From Penium margaritaceum (Eukaryota; Streptophyta; Zygnematophyceae; Desmidiales; Peniaceae): a stretch of DNA of 64,000 bases. Positions within the stretch are counted from its first letter, which is position 1; each line of letters begins with the position of its first letter. Positions 39,301 to 51,700 of this stretch are shown piece after piece. The stretch spans positions 70,318 to 134,317 of the forward strand of contig SZWC01003591.1 of assembly GCA_023375785.1 (NCBI GenBank). Direction: 5' to 3'. Under the pieces are notes generated by a model. It saw nothing but the letters and a program-made list of their open reading frames with translations, was not told where the DNA came from and made no database searches. The position numbers and the translations under genes were made by a program.

Positions 39301-42300
39301 TGTATGGAGTTGTACAAAGTTGTACGGAACTGGATGGAGCTGTACGGAGTTATACGTAGTTTTACAGAGTTGTTTTAAGTTGTAAAGAGTTATGCGGATT
39401 TGTACTGAGTAGTGCAGAGTTGTACGGAGTTGTATAGAGTTCGACAGAGTTTTACAGAAGTATACAAAGCTGTACGAAGATGTGCTGAGATGTACAGAGG
39501 TGAAGTGAGTTGTACAGAGTTGTACGGAGGTGTTGGTAATTGTACAGAGATGTACAGAGTTTTATAGAGTGGTACAAAAACACACAGAGTTGTACGGAGT
39601 TGTACGGAGTTGTAATGATTAGTACAGAGTTGTATGGAGTTGCATGGAGTTTTACAGAATTGTACGGAGTTGTATGGAGCTACACAGATTTTGTTGGAGA
39701 CATACGGAGTCGTAGGGAGTTGTACGAGTTGTAGGGAGTTGTACAGGGTTGTACGGGGATGTACAAAGTTGTACGGAGCTGTACCAGGTTGTACGGATTT
39801 CTAGAAAGTTGTGGAGAAGCTGTATGGAGTAGTATGGATATGTACGGAGGCATATGGAGTTGAACAGAGTTGTATGGAGTTGGACAGAGCTGTACTGAGA
39901 TATATGGAGCTGTATGGAGTTGTACAAAGTTGTACGGAGTTGTACAAAGTTGTATGGAGATGCACAGAGCTGTATGGAGTTGTAGGAATTTGTACGGAGT
40001 TGTATGGAGTTGTACACAGTTGTAGAGAATTGTACAGAGCTGTACGGAGTTGTACAGAGTTTTACAAAGGTGTACAGAGTTGTACGGAGTTTTACAGAGT
40101 TGTACGGAGTTGTAGTAAGTTGTACCAAGTTGTACGGACTTGTATGGAAATGTAGAGAGTTGTATGGTGTTGTACGGAGTTGGACGGAGTTGTACGGAGT
40201 CCTACAGAGTTGTATGGAATTGTACGGAGTTGTAAGGAATTGTGCGGAGTTGTACTCAGTTGTATGGAGCAGTACGGAGTTGTAAGTAACTGAAGTGATA
40301 CGGAGTTCTACGGAGGTGTTTGAGGGTATACAAAGTACTATGGAGCTATGCGGAGTTGCATCAAGATGTAGCAAGTTGTACAAAGTGAAACTGCATTGTA
40401 CAAAGCTGTACAGAGTGTATGGAGATGTACGGCATTGGATGGAGTTGTACAGAGTTGTACAGAGTTGTACGGAGTCATACAAAGTTGTACTTAGTTGTAC
40501 GGAGTTGTACGGAGAAGTACAGATCTGTACGGGGCTATACAAATACGTACGGATTCGGACAGAGTTCTTCAAAGTTGTAGCAAGTTGCACGGAGTTGTAC
40601 GGAGCTGTACAAAGTTGTACCACGTTGTACGGAGTTGTACACAGTTGTACGGAGCTGTACGGAGTTGTCTGGAGAGGTATAGAGTTGTACAGTTTTGTAC
40701 AGAGTTGTACAGAGTTGTGCGTAATTGTACGGAGTTGAAGGGATATGTATGGAGTTGTACAAGACTTTATAAAGATGTATGAAGTTGTGTGGGTTTGTAT
40801 GGAGCTGTACAGAGTTTTACGGAGTGTTACGCAGTTATAAGGAGTTGTATGGAATCTACAGAGTTGTACGGGGTAGTAGCACTTTGTACAGAGTTGTACT
40901 GAGTTGTACAAAGTTACACGAAGGTTTACGGAGTTGTACAAATTCTTAGAGAGTCATACGTAGTTTTATCGAGTTGTATGGAGTTGTACGGAGTTGGACA
41001 GATTTGTACGGAGTCATAGAAATTCGTACGCAATTATACAGAGTTGTACGGAGTTGTACCGAGTGTAGAGAGTTGCACAGATTTGAAAAAAATTATACGG
41101 AGTTGTAGCAAGTTGTAGCAAGTTGTAGCACGTTATCACAACTTTTATGGAGTTTTACGGAGTTGCATGGAGTTGTACGGAGTTGTATGGAGATGTACAG
41201 AGTTGGACAGAGTTGAACAGAGTTGTGCGAATCTGTACATAGATGTACCAAGTTGTATGGAGTTGGACAGAGGTCTACAGAGTTGTGCAGAGTTGTGCTA
41301 ATTTGTACAGGTTTGTACAGAGTTGTACAAAGTTTTACAGAGTCGTAGCGAATTGTATGGAGTTGAAGGGATTTGTACAGAGTCGTAGAGTTTTTTATGG
41401 AGTTGTACTGAACTGTACAGAGTTGTAGCAAATTGTGAGGAGTTGTACACAGTTTTACGGAGGTGAACGGAGTCGTAAGGATATGTACAGAGTTGTACAG
41501 AGTTGTACAGAGTTGTACATTGTTCTTTGGAGTTGTACAAAGTTGTGTCAAACTGTACAGAGTTGTATGAAGTTGTACAGTGTTGCAATTTTTACGGATT
41601 TGTATGGAGTTAAATGGAGTTTTACGGGACTGTACGGAGTTTTGCAAAGCTGTACCGAGTTGTACAGAGTTGCACAAAGTTGTATGGTGTTGTACGGAGT
41701 TGTATGGAATTGTACGGAGTTGTGCAGAGCTGTACAGAGTTTTACAGATTTGTACAGCATTGTACGGAGTTGTACGTAGTTGTAGCGAGCTGTACGTAGT
41801 TGTAGGGAAACAGTACAAACTTGGACAGAATTGTAGAAACGTGTACGGAGTTGTACAGAGTTTTACAAAGTCGTAGGAAGTTGTAGGGAGTTGTAGGGGG
41901 TTGTACGGGGTTGTACAGAGTTGTACGGAGTTAAACAAAGTTGTACGGAGTTGTGCGGAGTTGTACAGATCTGTATGGATTTGTAGCAAGTTGCAAAAAA
42001 ATCGTTTATAGTAGTATGGATTTGTAGCAAGTTGGAGAAACTTCCTAGAGAGTAGCATGGAATTGTACGGAGCTGTACGGAGTTCTACGGAGTTGTACGG
42101 AGCTGTACAGCGGTTTACCTAGTTGTACAGAATTCTATCCATTAGTACGGAGTTGTACAAGGTTGTACGAAGGTGTACAGATCTGTACAAAGTTGTACGG
42201 AGTTGTATGGAGTTGTAGCGACTTGTAGCAAGTTGTAGCAAGTTTTAGCAAGTTGTACGGAGTTGTACAAAGTTGTAAGGAGCTGCACGGATTTGCATGG

Positions 42301-43988
42301 TGCTGATCAGAGTTAGACGGAGTTGTACAGAGTTGTATGGAGTTGTACAGAGTTGTACGGGGGTGTACGGAGTTGTACAGAGCTGTACAGTGTTGTCGCA
42401 AGATGTAGCAATTTGTAGCGAGCTGCAAGGAGTTGTACGGAGCTGTACAAAGTTGCATAGAGTTGTATGGATTTGTGCGGAGTTGGAAAGAGTTGTACAG
42501 AATTGTACGGAGTTAATGGAATTGTACAGAGTTGCATGGAGTTGTACGGAATTGTACGAAGTTGTGTAGATTTATACGAATTGTTTGGAGTTTTACGGAG
42601 TTGTACTGAGTTGTAGCAAGTTGTACGGAGTTTGACGGAGTTGTATGGAGCTGTACGGAGTTGTACAGTGTTGTTCAGATTTGTATAGAGCTGTACAGCA
42701 TTGTATAGAGTTGTATTGAGTTGTACAGAGTTGTACGGAGTTGTACAGAGGTTTACGGGGTTGTACAGAGTTGTACAATGTTGTAGGGAGCTGTTTTGAG
42801 ATGTATGGAGATATGCGGAGGATTACGGAGTTGTACGGAGTTATAAGGAGTTCTACTGAGTTGTATGGACTTGTATAGAGTTGTACGGAGTCGTACAAAG
42901 TTGTACAGAGTTGTACGGAGTTGTACGGAGTTTGAAGGAGTAGTGTGGACTTGTACGGGGTTGTACAAAGTTGTACATAGTTGTATGGAGCTGTGCGGAT
43001 TAGTACAGAGTTGTCCGGAGTCATACTTATATGTAAGGAGCTGTAGGGAGCTGTAGGGGGTTGTACGGAGATTTGCGTAGTTGTACGGAGTTGTATAGAG
43101 TTGTACAGAGTTGTACGGAGTTGTATGGATTCGTAGCAAGTTGTTGAAATGTTCTACGAAGTATTATGGAGTTGTATGGAGTCCTCTGGAGTTGTACGGA
43201 TTTGTACAGAGTTGTATGGAGTTGTACCGAGGTTTTTGGTATTGTACGGAGGTGCACGGAGTTGTAGCAATTTGCACAGAGTTGAACGGAGTTGTACGGT
43301 GTTGTATGGAGATGTACAAAGTTATACAAAGTTTTACGGATTTGGACAGTGTTGTACGGAGCTGTACAAAGTTGTACGGAGTTGTTGCAGTTTATACAGA
43401 GTTGTGCGGTGTTGAATGGATTTGTACGGAGATGTACGGAATTGTACGAGTTGTACGGTGTTGTACGGATGTCTATAGAATTATACAGAGTTGTATGGAG
43501 CTATACGGAGTTGTACAGAGGTGTTCGGATTTGTAGCGAGTTGTAAGGAGTTGTTGTGAGTTGTACAGAGTTATAGTGAGCTTTACGGACTTGTACAGAG
43601 TTGTAAAATCCTGTAGAGATTTTCACGGGGCTGTACAGAGTCGTAGGTAGTCCTACTGAGTTGTAGTGGGTTGTACTGTGTTGTATAGAGTTGTACGGAG
43701 TTATACAGAGTTGTACGGAGTTACATGGAGTTGTACGGAGTTACATCAAGTTGTACGGAGTTATATGGATTTGAATCAAGTTATAAAAAAGTCATGCGGA
43801 GTGGTATGGATTTGTAGCAAGTTGTAGAAAAGTCGTATGGAGTAGCATGGATTCATACGGAGCTGTACGGAGTTGTACAAACCTGTACGGAGGTTTACGG
43901 AGTTGGACCAAATTCTAGAGATTAGTACGGAGTTGTACGGAGTTGTATGGAGGTGTACGGCATTGTACAAAGTTGTGAGGTAGAGTTG
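36396..43988 (+). repeat. 10-bp satellite array (GAGTTGTACG), first block
   Basis: About 7.6 kb of 10-mers with GAGTTGTACG on the plus strand. Dominant forms are GAGTTGTACG, GAGTTGTACA, GAGTTGTATG and AAGTTGTACG. A longer variant module (GATTTGTAGCAAGTTGTAGA followed by AAAGTCGTATGG-like sequence) recurs at about 37379, 37531, 41976, 42014, 43127, 43765 and 43808. Because the 10-mer has no stop in its main forms, frames on both strands stay open for long stretches (Glu-Leu-Tyr-Gly-Val-Val on plus, Tyr-Asn-Ser-Val-Gln on minus). These are not treated as genes. Confidence 0.97.
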
Positions 43989-45060
43989 ATCAAAGCATTT
44001 TCATACACTAATAGAAGGGTGTATAAAGAGAAGTGTGTAATGAAGGTTCTAGGAAGATTTGCTTTACTTAACACAATGCTATGAAGGTTGAGCTGGAGTT
44101 TTTTTGGTGGATTTTGTATTTGGAGGATGTGAACAAGGTGAAAGTGCATCTGGGGAGTGCAAAAGTAGGTGTATGAATGATTGAATGTTTTCTGGTTAAG
44201 AATGTTCACTAGTGTACCCAGCTAGTGGTGGATTACAGGGGAGAGGGAGGGTCTTGGTGTGTGAAAGTGCATATGGGGAGTGAATGTGAAGGTGTATGGA
44301 TCTATGAGTGTGGCGTTCATATAATTGTACATGAGTGTGAAATCTTGTCAGGATAAAGCTAGAGTCATGTGGGAGGGGGGCTTGGGAGGTGAAAGTGTAG
44401 GTGGTGATGGAGGCAAACATTGTGATCACTAAGTTTCACGTAAGTTTGTTCACTTGTGTATAGGAGTTTGTGGTTGAAGAGACAGGATTTCTTATGGTGG
44501 GAAAGATGTTCAATATAAGTGTATGTGGAAAGCTCAGATTTTAGGTTGAAAGTGCAAGTGGAGGTGTCCATTGAGGCAAGTTACATTGTACATGATTTCA
44601 TGTATTTGCGTATAAAGTAAGTATGTTCTAAGGGAGGGGAGTGTGGAAGGTGGGGGGTATCGAGTGAAAGTGTATATAATGAGTGTCTGAGGATGTGTGT
44701 AAAGAATAGCATGTGGTGTGGATGAATGTATACACTAGTGTACACCTACATTCTAGTGTGAAGTTGTTGCTTTTAATGATTTTCATTTTAGTAAGTCATT
44801 TATTTGGATAAAATTTGCTGTCAGTTGGACACAACGGGCAGTGAGAGTGTATGTAGGGAGTGTATGAAGGGGTGTGGGAATGCATGAGTGTGTTGAGAAT
44901 ACACACATACAGTACTGTACAATGCAACCTGTGGAAGGAAAGAAGGAGGAAAGTGGGGTGGATGCGGTGGGGTGGGGTGGGTTTGAGGTGAAAGTGTGTG
45001 CAAGGAGTGAATGCAAAGATGTTAAAAAGAGTGAGTGTTGTGTTCTTGAAGGTTTTTTTT
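43989..45060. repeat. Island A: degenerate G-run/GTGAAAGTGYAT repeat
   Basis: Loosely repeated modules of a G-rich tract followed by GTGAAAGTGYAT and a GAGTGTATGAAGG-like segment. Module starts lie near 44128, 44260, 44390, 44549, 44664, 44838 and 44989, so the spacing is about 115-175 bp. The same word order appears at the right end of the window (63742-63800). No coding region is recognised. Confidence 0.5.
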
Positions 45061-45991
45061 AATGCAAAAGTTGGAAAAAGGGTAAATACAATTTTAACAA
45101 AAGAAATGTAGTAATTTTGAAATCAAAATCATTTGAGCTACGTGTAGGGCTGTACTTTTAAAGGGCTCTTTCAGGGGGGAAACATATTGGAGATTCTAGA
45201 AATCATTTGTATGTTTTTGTATCTGAAACAAATTCATGGTTATTTCTGTAGTTTTTTTCACGCATCGATTAGAATTCACAAGTAGAAAGAAGACAATTTG
45301 GCATCATCTCAAATTTATGAGCTGAAAACACTCAACTTCCACTCAAGGGCCAGGGTGTATGGCCCGGGACTTGATAGGCAGTCAATATATAAATTGGTTA
45401 CAAAAACGACAAACTGCAGTGCACACATGCGACGACTGGTTGGTCGCACAGAAGTATTGCCTGAGGATCGTTATTATACAGAACTTGACATCTCGTGGCA
45501 TGCAAAAGCAATGGCGCCCCGCTACCACGGGGCCCCTGTGAGATAGATAGATGGATAGATTTCTCTGTTTATCGTCGCTACCGCTAAACAGGGAATGAAC
45601 GGTGCACGGTCCCCAGTGCCAGCGGAGAAATCATAAACTTCCAACCCATTTGTACTCCACGACGTCAGGAATACCGTGCGTCATAGCTACACTGTTGCAT
45701 GGCGGCTGTAATGTCAACGGGTTTGTCTAATGTTTCCTTTATCCAGCTGAAAAAGAGTAACAGTTTGAACAATAGGATCTTCATGTTTTTCTTACTGAAC
45801 AAACTGTCCAAACTGCAGTGCACAAACTTCAGCAACAAGCATGCATCTTGGTCTGGCTCGATTCATCTGATTGAAAGAAAAGTAGCACAAAGGGTTATCT
45901 AGAAAAATGTGTGATGGAGACCAAAATCATAATCTGTGTATCGAACTATAGTGATAGTTCCAGTTTAGTAGATCCGGAAAAACAGGACATG
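45061..45991. other. Island B: unique DNA, no gene recognised
   Basis: AT-rich DNA with an 82-codon plus-strand open frame (45298-45546) that matches no family I recognise. It contains a GC hairpin (GCCCCG 45516-45521 with CGGGGC 45528-45533) followed by a short GATA/GATG microsatellite at about 45541-45560. It could be the tail of an unrecognised dispersed element. Confidence 0.35.
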
Positions 45992-48650
45992 CACAGAGTT
46001 TTACGGAATTGTATGGAATTGTACAGAGTTGTACAGAGCTGTACATATCTGTATGGAATTCTAAGGAGTTGTACAGAGTTGTACGGAGTTGTAAAGAGCT
46101 GAACGGATTTGTACGGAGTTATACGTAGTAGTCCAGAGTTGTAAGGAGTTGTATGGAGTAACAGGAAAAACGGGACCTGCACGGAGTTGTACAGAATTGT
46201 ATGGAATTGTAAAGAATACATAGCTGTATGGAGTTTTACGGAGTTGTACAGAGTTGTACAGAGTTGTACGGAGTTGTACGTAGTAGTGTAAAGTTGTAAA
46301 ACGTTGTATACATTAGTACAGAGTTGTATGGAGTTGTACGGGGTTGTACAAAGTTGCACGGAGTTGTGCAGGGTTGGACGGACTTGTACGGAGTTTTACA
46401 GAATTAAACAGAGGTTTATAGAGTTGTACAGGATTGTAGGGAGCATTAAGGAGTTGTACTGAGTTGTACGGATTGGTACTGAGTTCTACGGAGTTGTACG
46501 GAGTTGACCAGAGTTGTACAGAGTTGTACGGGGCTGTACAGAGTTGTAACACTTTTTACGGAGTTGTACAGAGTTGTACGGAGTTCTACAGGGTTGGATG
46601 GAGTTTTACTGATTTTTAAAGAGGTGAACAGAGTTGTAGGGAGTTGTACGGGGTTGTACGGAGTCATACGGAGTTGTACGCAGCTGTACGGGGCTGGACG
46701 GAAATGTACGGAGTTTTACGGTGTTGAACAGAGTTGTACTAATTTGTACAGAGTTCTATGGATTTGTACAGAGTTGTACGTAGTTGTACGGAGTTGTAAG
46801 GAGTTGTACGGAGTTGTACAGATTTTTACGGATTTATAGCAAGTTGCATGGAGTTTTACAGAATCGAATGAATGTGTACCAAGTTGTACGGAGTTGCACA
46901 CAGTTTTACGGAGTTTTGCGCCGTTGTATGGAGTTGTACGGATTTGAACACAGTTGTACGGAATTGAACGGATTTGTACAGAGCTGTACGTAATTGTACG
47001 GATTTTTAAGGAATTGTACGGAGTAGTACGGAGTTTTATGGAATTGCACAGAGTTGTAAAATGTTGCAAGGAGTTTTGCAGGGTTGGACAGACTTGTACG
47101 GAGTTTTACGGAGTTTCACAGGATTGTAGGGAGCAATACCGAGTTGTACGGAGTTGAACAGAGTTGTACGGAGCTGTACAGAGCTCTGTAAAGTTGTACA
47201 GAGTTTTACTGAGTTGTACGGAGCTATACAGAGTTGTATTGCTTTCAACAGATTTGTACAGAGTTGTACAGAGTTGTGCGGAGTTGTACGGAGATGTACG
47301 AAGTTGTACGGAGTTCTGCAGGGTTGGACAGAGTTTTACGGAGTTTTACGGAGCTGAACAGAATCGTACAGAGTTGTTCGGGGTCGTATGGAGTTATACG
47401 GAGTTGTACGGAGTTTCACAGGGTTGGGCGGGGTTGTACGGAGTTTTACGGTGTTGAACAGAGTTTTACTAATTTTTACTGAGTTGTACAGATTTGTACA
47501 TAGTTGTACGTAGTTTTACTGAGTTGTAAGGAGTTTTATGGAGTAGTACGGAGTTGTACGGATTTATAGCAAATTGCACGGAGTTGTACAAAATCATACG
47601 GAGGTGTACCAAGTTGTACAGAGTTGTAAGGAGTTGTACAGAGTTTTATGGCGTTGTACGGACTTGTACGGAGTTGTACAGAGTTGTACGGATTTGTATG
47701 GAGCTGTACGTTATTGTACAGAGTTGTAAGGAATTGTACGGAGTAGTACGGACTTATATGGAATTGTGCAGAGTTGTGAAATGTTGCATGGATTTGTGCA
47801 GGGTTGGACCGACTTTTACGGAGTTTTACGGAGTTGAATAGAGTGCTACATAGTTGTACGGGATTTTAGGGAGCTATATGGATTTGTGCTGAGTTGTACA
47901 GAAATGCTTTTTCCGGGGTTGAACAGAATTTTACAAAGTTGTCCAGACTTGTTCGGAGTTGTACAGATTTGTACAGAGTTGTAGAATTTTCTAGCTGTGT
48001 ACGGAGCTGAACAAATTTGTACATAGTTGTACGTAATTGTACAGAGTTGTACAGAGTTGTACGGAGTTGTACAGAGTTGTAGCGAACTGTGCAGAGTTGC
48101 ACGGAGTTGTACAAAGTTGTATGGGGCTGTACGGATCTGTATGGAGTTGGATGGAGTTGTACAGAGTTTTACGGAGTTGTAGCAAGTGTACAGAGCTGTA
48201 AAACGTTTTTCAAAGTTTTTCAGAGTTGTATGGAGTTCTACAAAGTTGTATGGAACTGTATAGAGCTATATGGAGTTATTCAGAGTTGTACAAAGTTGTA
48301 CAGAGTTGTTCAGAGTTGTAGCAAGTTGTACAGATTTGTACCGAGATGTAGAGAGTTGTACGGAGTTTGACAGAGCTGTAGAGATTTGAACGGAGTTGTT
48401 TGGAGTTGTACCGAGCTGTACGGGGTAGTAATGAGGTGTACACCATAGTATGGAGCTGTAGCAAGTTGTACGGAATTGTACGCACTTGTACAGAGTTGAA
48501 CAAAGCTGTACAGAGTTGCATGTAGTCATACAGAGTTGTACAGAGTTGTATGGGATTGTAGCGAGTTGTACCGAGTAATATAGAATTGTACAGAGATGTA
48601 TAAAATTGTACGGATTTCTGCGGAGTTATACAGAGTTGTATCGCATTCTA
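45992..48650 (+). repeat. 10-bp satellite array, second block, same polarity as first
   Basis: About 2.7 kb of GAGTTGTACG units in the same orientation as the first block. The left edge is duplicated: the sequence GGAAAAACAGGACATGCAC (from about 45976) recurs as GGAAAAACGGGACCTGCAC (from about 46164), each followed by similar satellite, giving a tandem edge unit of about 188 bp. Confidence 0.95.
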
Positions 48651-48720
48651 AGATATAAAACTCCCTAAAACTCCGTACAACTCTGTACAGAATTGCACGG
48701 AGCCATACGGAGTTTTACGG
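48651..48720. repeat. Polarity-switch breakpoint with 12-bp inverted repeat
   Basis: Here the 10-bp satellite changes strand. TAAAACTCCGTA (48666-48677) and TACGGAGTTTTA (48706-48717) are perfect complements around a 28-nt loop that contains the 10-bp palindrome TCTGTACAGA. Polarity runs plus, minus (about 48656-48688), plus (about 48688-48720), then minus for the rest of the array. Confidence 0.85.
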
Positions 48721-51700
48721 ACTATAACACCCTCAAACTCCGTACAACTCTCTAGGACTCCGTACAACTTTGTGCAACTCCAGCCGTACAACTCCGTGCA
48801 ACTCCGTCCGTACAACTTCGTACAGATCTGTACAACTCTGCACAACTCTCCAGAAATCTGTGCAAATCCATGCAACTCTGTACAGCTCCGTCCAACTCCG
48901 TACAACTATGTAAAGCTCTTTACAATTCCGTACAGCTCCGTACAACTCTGTACAACTCCATAAAACTCCGTACAACTCTGTACAACTCCGTACAACTCTG
49001 TAAAAATCCGCAGGACTCTGTACAGCTCCATACAAATTGCCACAAATCCATATCACTGCGTGAAGCTCCGTTCAACTCCGTAGAACTACGTACAAATTTG
49101 TACAGCTCCGTAAAACTCCGTACACCTCAGTACGACTCCATAAAAATCCGTACAAATCTGTAAAAATCTCTGTAGCTCCGTATAACTCTATAAAACTTTG
49201 TTGAACTCCTAATAACCACGTAAAACTCTGTACAACTTTGTAAAATTCTGTAAAACTCTGTACAACTCCATACAACTTGTTACAACTCCGTACAGCAGCG
49301 TATAGCTCCTTAAAATTTGCTACGACTCCGTAAAACTCTGTGCAACTCCGTACCACTTCTTACAATTGTGTACATCTCTGTAAAACTCGGTACAGTCCTC
49401 TACAACTCTGTTTAACTCTGTAAAATGTGCTATGGCTCGATACAGCTCCGTACAACTCCTTAGAACTCCATACAATCCCTTACAACTCCGTTCAACTCCG
49501 TAAAACTCCATACAACTCTGTACAACTCTATACAACTCCGTACAACTCCATACAACTCTGTACATATCTGTACAACTCCTTACAGCTCTGTACAAATCCT
49601 TTCAACTCCGTTCAATCCGCTACAACTCTGTACAACTCCGTACAACTCTGTACAACTCCGTATAACTCTTTACAACTCCGTACAACTTTGTACAGACCTG
49701 TACAACTCTGTACAATTCCGTACAACTCCATACAACTTGCTACAACTCTGTACATCTCCGTACAACTCCATATACCTCCGTACATATCTATTACTACGTA
49801 CAAATCCATACTACTCCATTCAGCTCTGTTCAAATCTGTTCAACTTCGTACAATTCCGTATAACTTTGTAAAAATCTGTCCAACTCCACACAGCTACGTA
49901 CAACTCTATACAACTCCTTAGAACTCTGTACAACTCTGTACAACTTGCTACACCTTGCTACAACTCACTAAAACTCCGTACAACTCCATAAAACACCACA
50001 CAACTCCGTACAACTCGGTAAAGATATGTACAATTTTGGACAACTCTGTAGAGGTCCGCATGATTCCGTACAAATTCGTACAAATCACTACAACCGCGTA
50101 CAGTTTTGTACAGCTGCGTACAATTCTGTAATGTTCTACACAACTTCGTACAAATCTGTATAACACTCTACAACTCAGTACAACCCCATACACCTCCGTA
50201 CAACTCCCTACAACTCTGTGCAAATCGCTACAATTCCATAGAACTCTGTACAACTCCATGAAACCGTGTACAACTCTGTAAAAATCAGTACAAGAAGCTC
50301 CATACAGCTCCGTACAACTCTGTACAACGCCATAAAACTCTGTACTACAATGTGCAACCCTGTACAATATTTATTTAACTTGCTACAGATCTGTAAAACT
50401 CCATACAACTCCGTACAACTCTGTATAACTCCATTCCACTCCGTAAAAATCCGTACCACTCCATGAAACTCCCTACAACTCCCTATGACTTTGTACAACT
50501 TTGAACAACTCCATACAACTCGGTACAAGTCTGTACAGCTCTATAGAATGCTGTCAAATCCGTACAACTCTGTATTACTCGGTACAACTCCATACAACTT
50601 TGTGCAAATCCGTCGAACTCAACACAACTCGGTAACTCCATAAAACTTTTTACGAATCCATACAACTCCGTACAACTGTGAACAACATTGTATAACTGCG
50701 TACAACTCCATACAGCTTTGTACAGCTCCATACAAGTTCTCACAACTCTGTACAACTATGTACAACTCCGTACAGCTACGTACAGCTCTGTACATCTTCG
50801 TACAACTCCGTACAACCCCGTACAACTCTGTACAGCTCAGTAAAACTCCGTACAACTCCTTGATCCTCCATACAAATCTGTACAACCAACTCCATACAGC
50901 TCCGTACAACTCCATAAAACTCCGTACAACTCCATAAAACCCCGTACAATGTTTCTATATCTTGCTACAAATCCGTACATCTCTATACAACTCCATACAA
51001 CTGTACTCTGTATACCTCTGTACAACCCCATACAACTCTGTACAACTGCGTACAACTCCGTACAACTACCTACAATGCCCTACAACTCCCCAAAACTCTG
51101 TACAACTCTGTAAATCTCTCCAAAACTCCGTACAACTTTGTACAACGCCGTACAAATCTGTACAACTCCATACAACTCCGTACAACTCCGCAAAATGTTG
51201 TCCAACTCCGTCTAACTCCATACAACTTTGCATGACTCCATACATGTCCGTACAGCTCCGTACAACTCCGTACAACTTTGTAGAAAACAGTACAGCTCTG
51301 TACAACTCCATACAACTTTGTGCAACTCTGTACAACTCCGTCTGACTCTGTAGAACTCCGTACAACTTCCTACAACTCTGGAAAACTCTGTTCAACTCTG
51401 TATATGTCCGTACAACTCTTTACAACTCCGTACAAATCGGTACAGCTTCTTACAACGCAGTACAAATCCATAAAACTCCGTACAACTCCGTAAATCTTCA
51501 TGCAACTCTGTAGAACTCTGTACACCTGGCTTGAATCCCCTACAACTCGCTACAAGTCTGTACAACTCCGGACATATACTCACACCTTCGCAAAACTCTG
51601 TACGACTCTGTACAAATCTGTACAAATCCGTAAAAATCCGTACAAGTTGGTACAAAATTGCTACATCTCCGTACAGCTCTATTGAGCTCCGTACAACTCT

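Noticed and set aside
45298-45546. 82-codon plus-strand frame in island B
   Set aside because: No family recognised and no supporting context; noted in the island entry instead.
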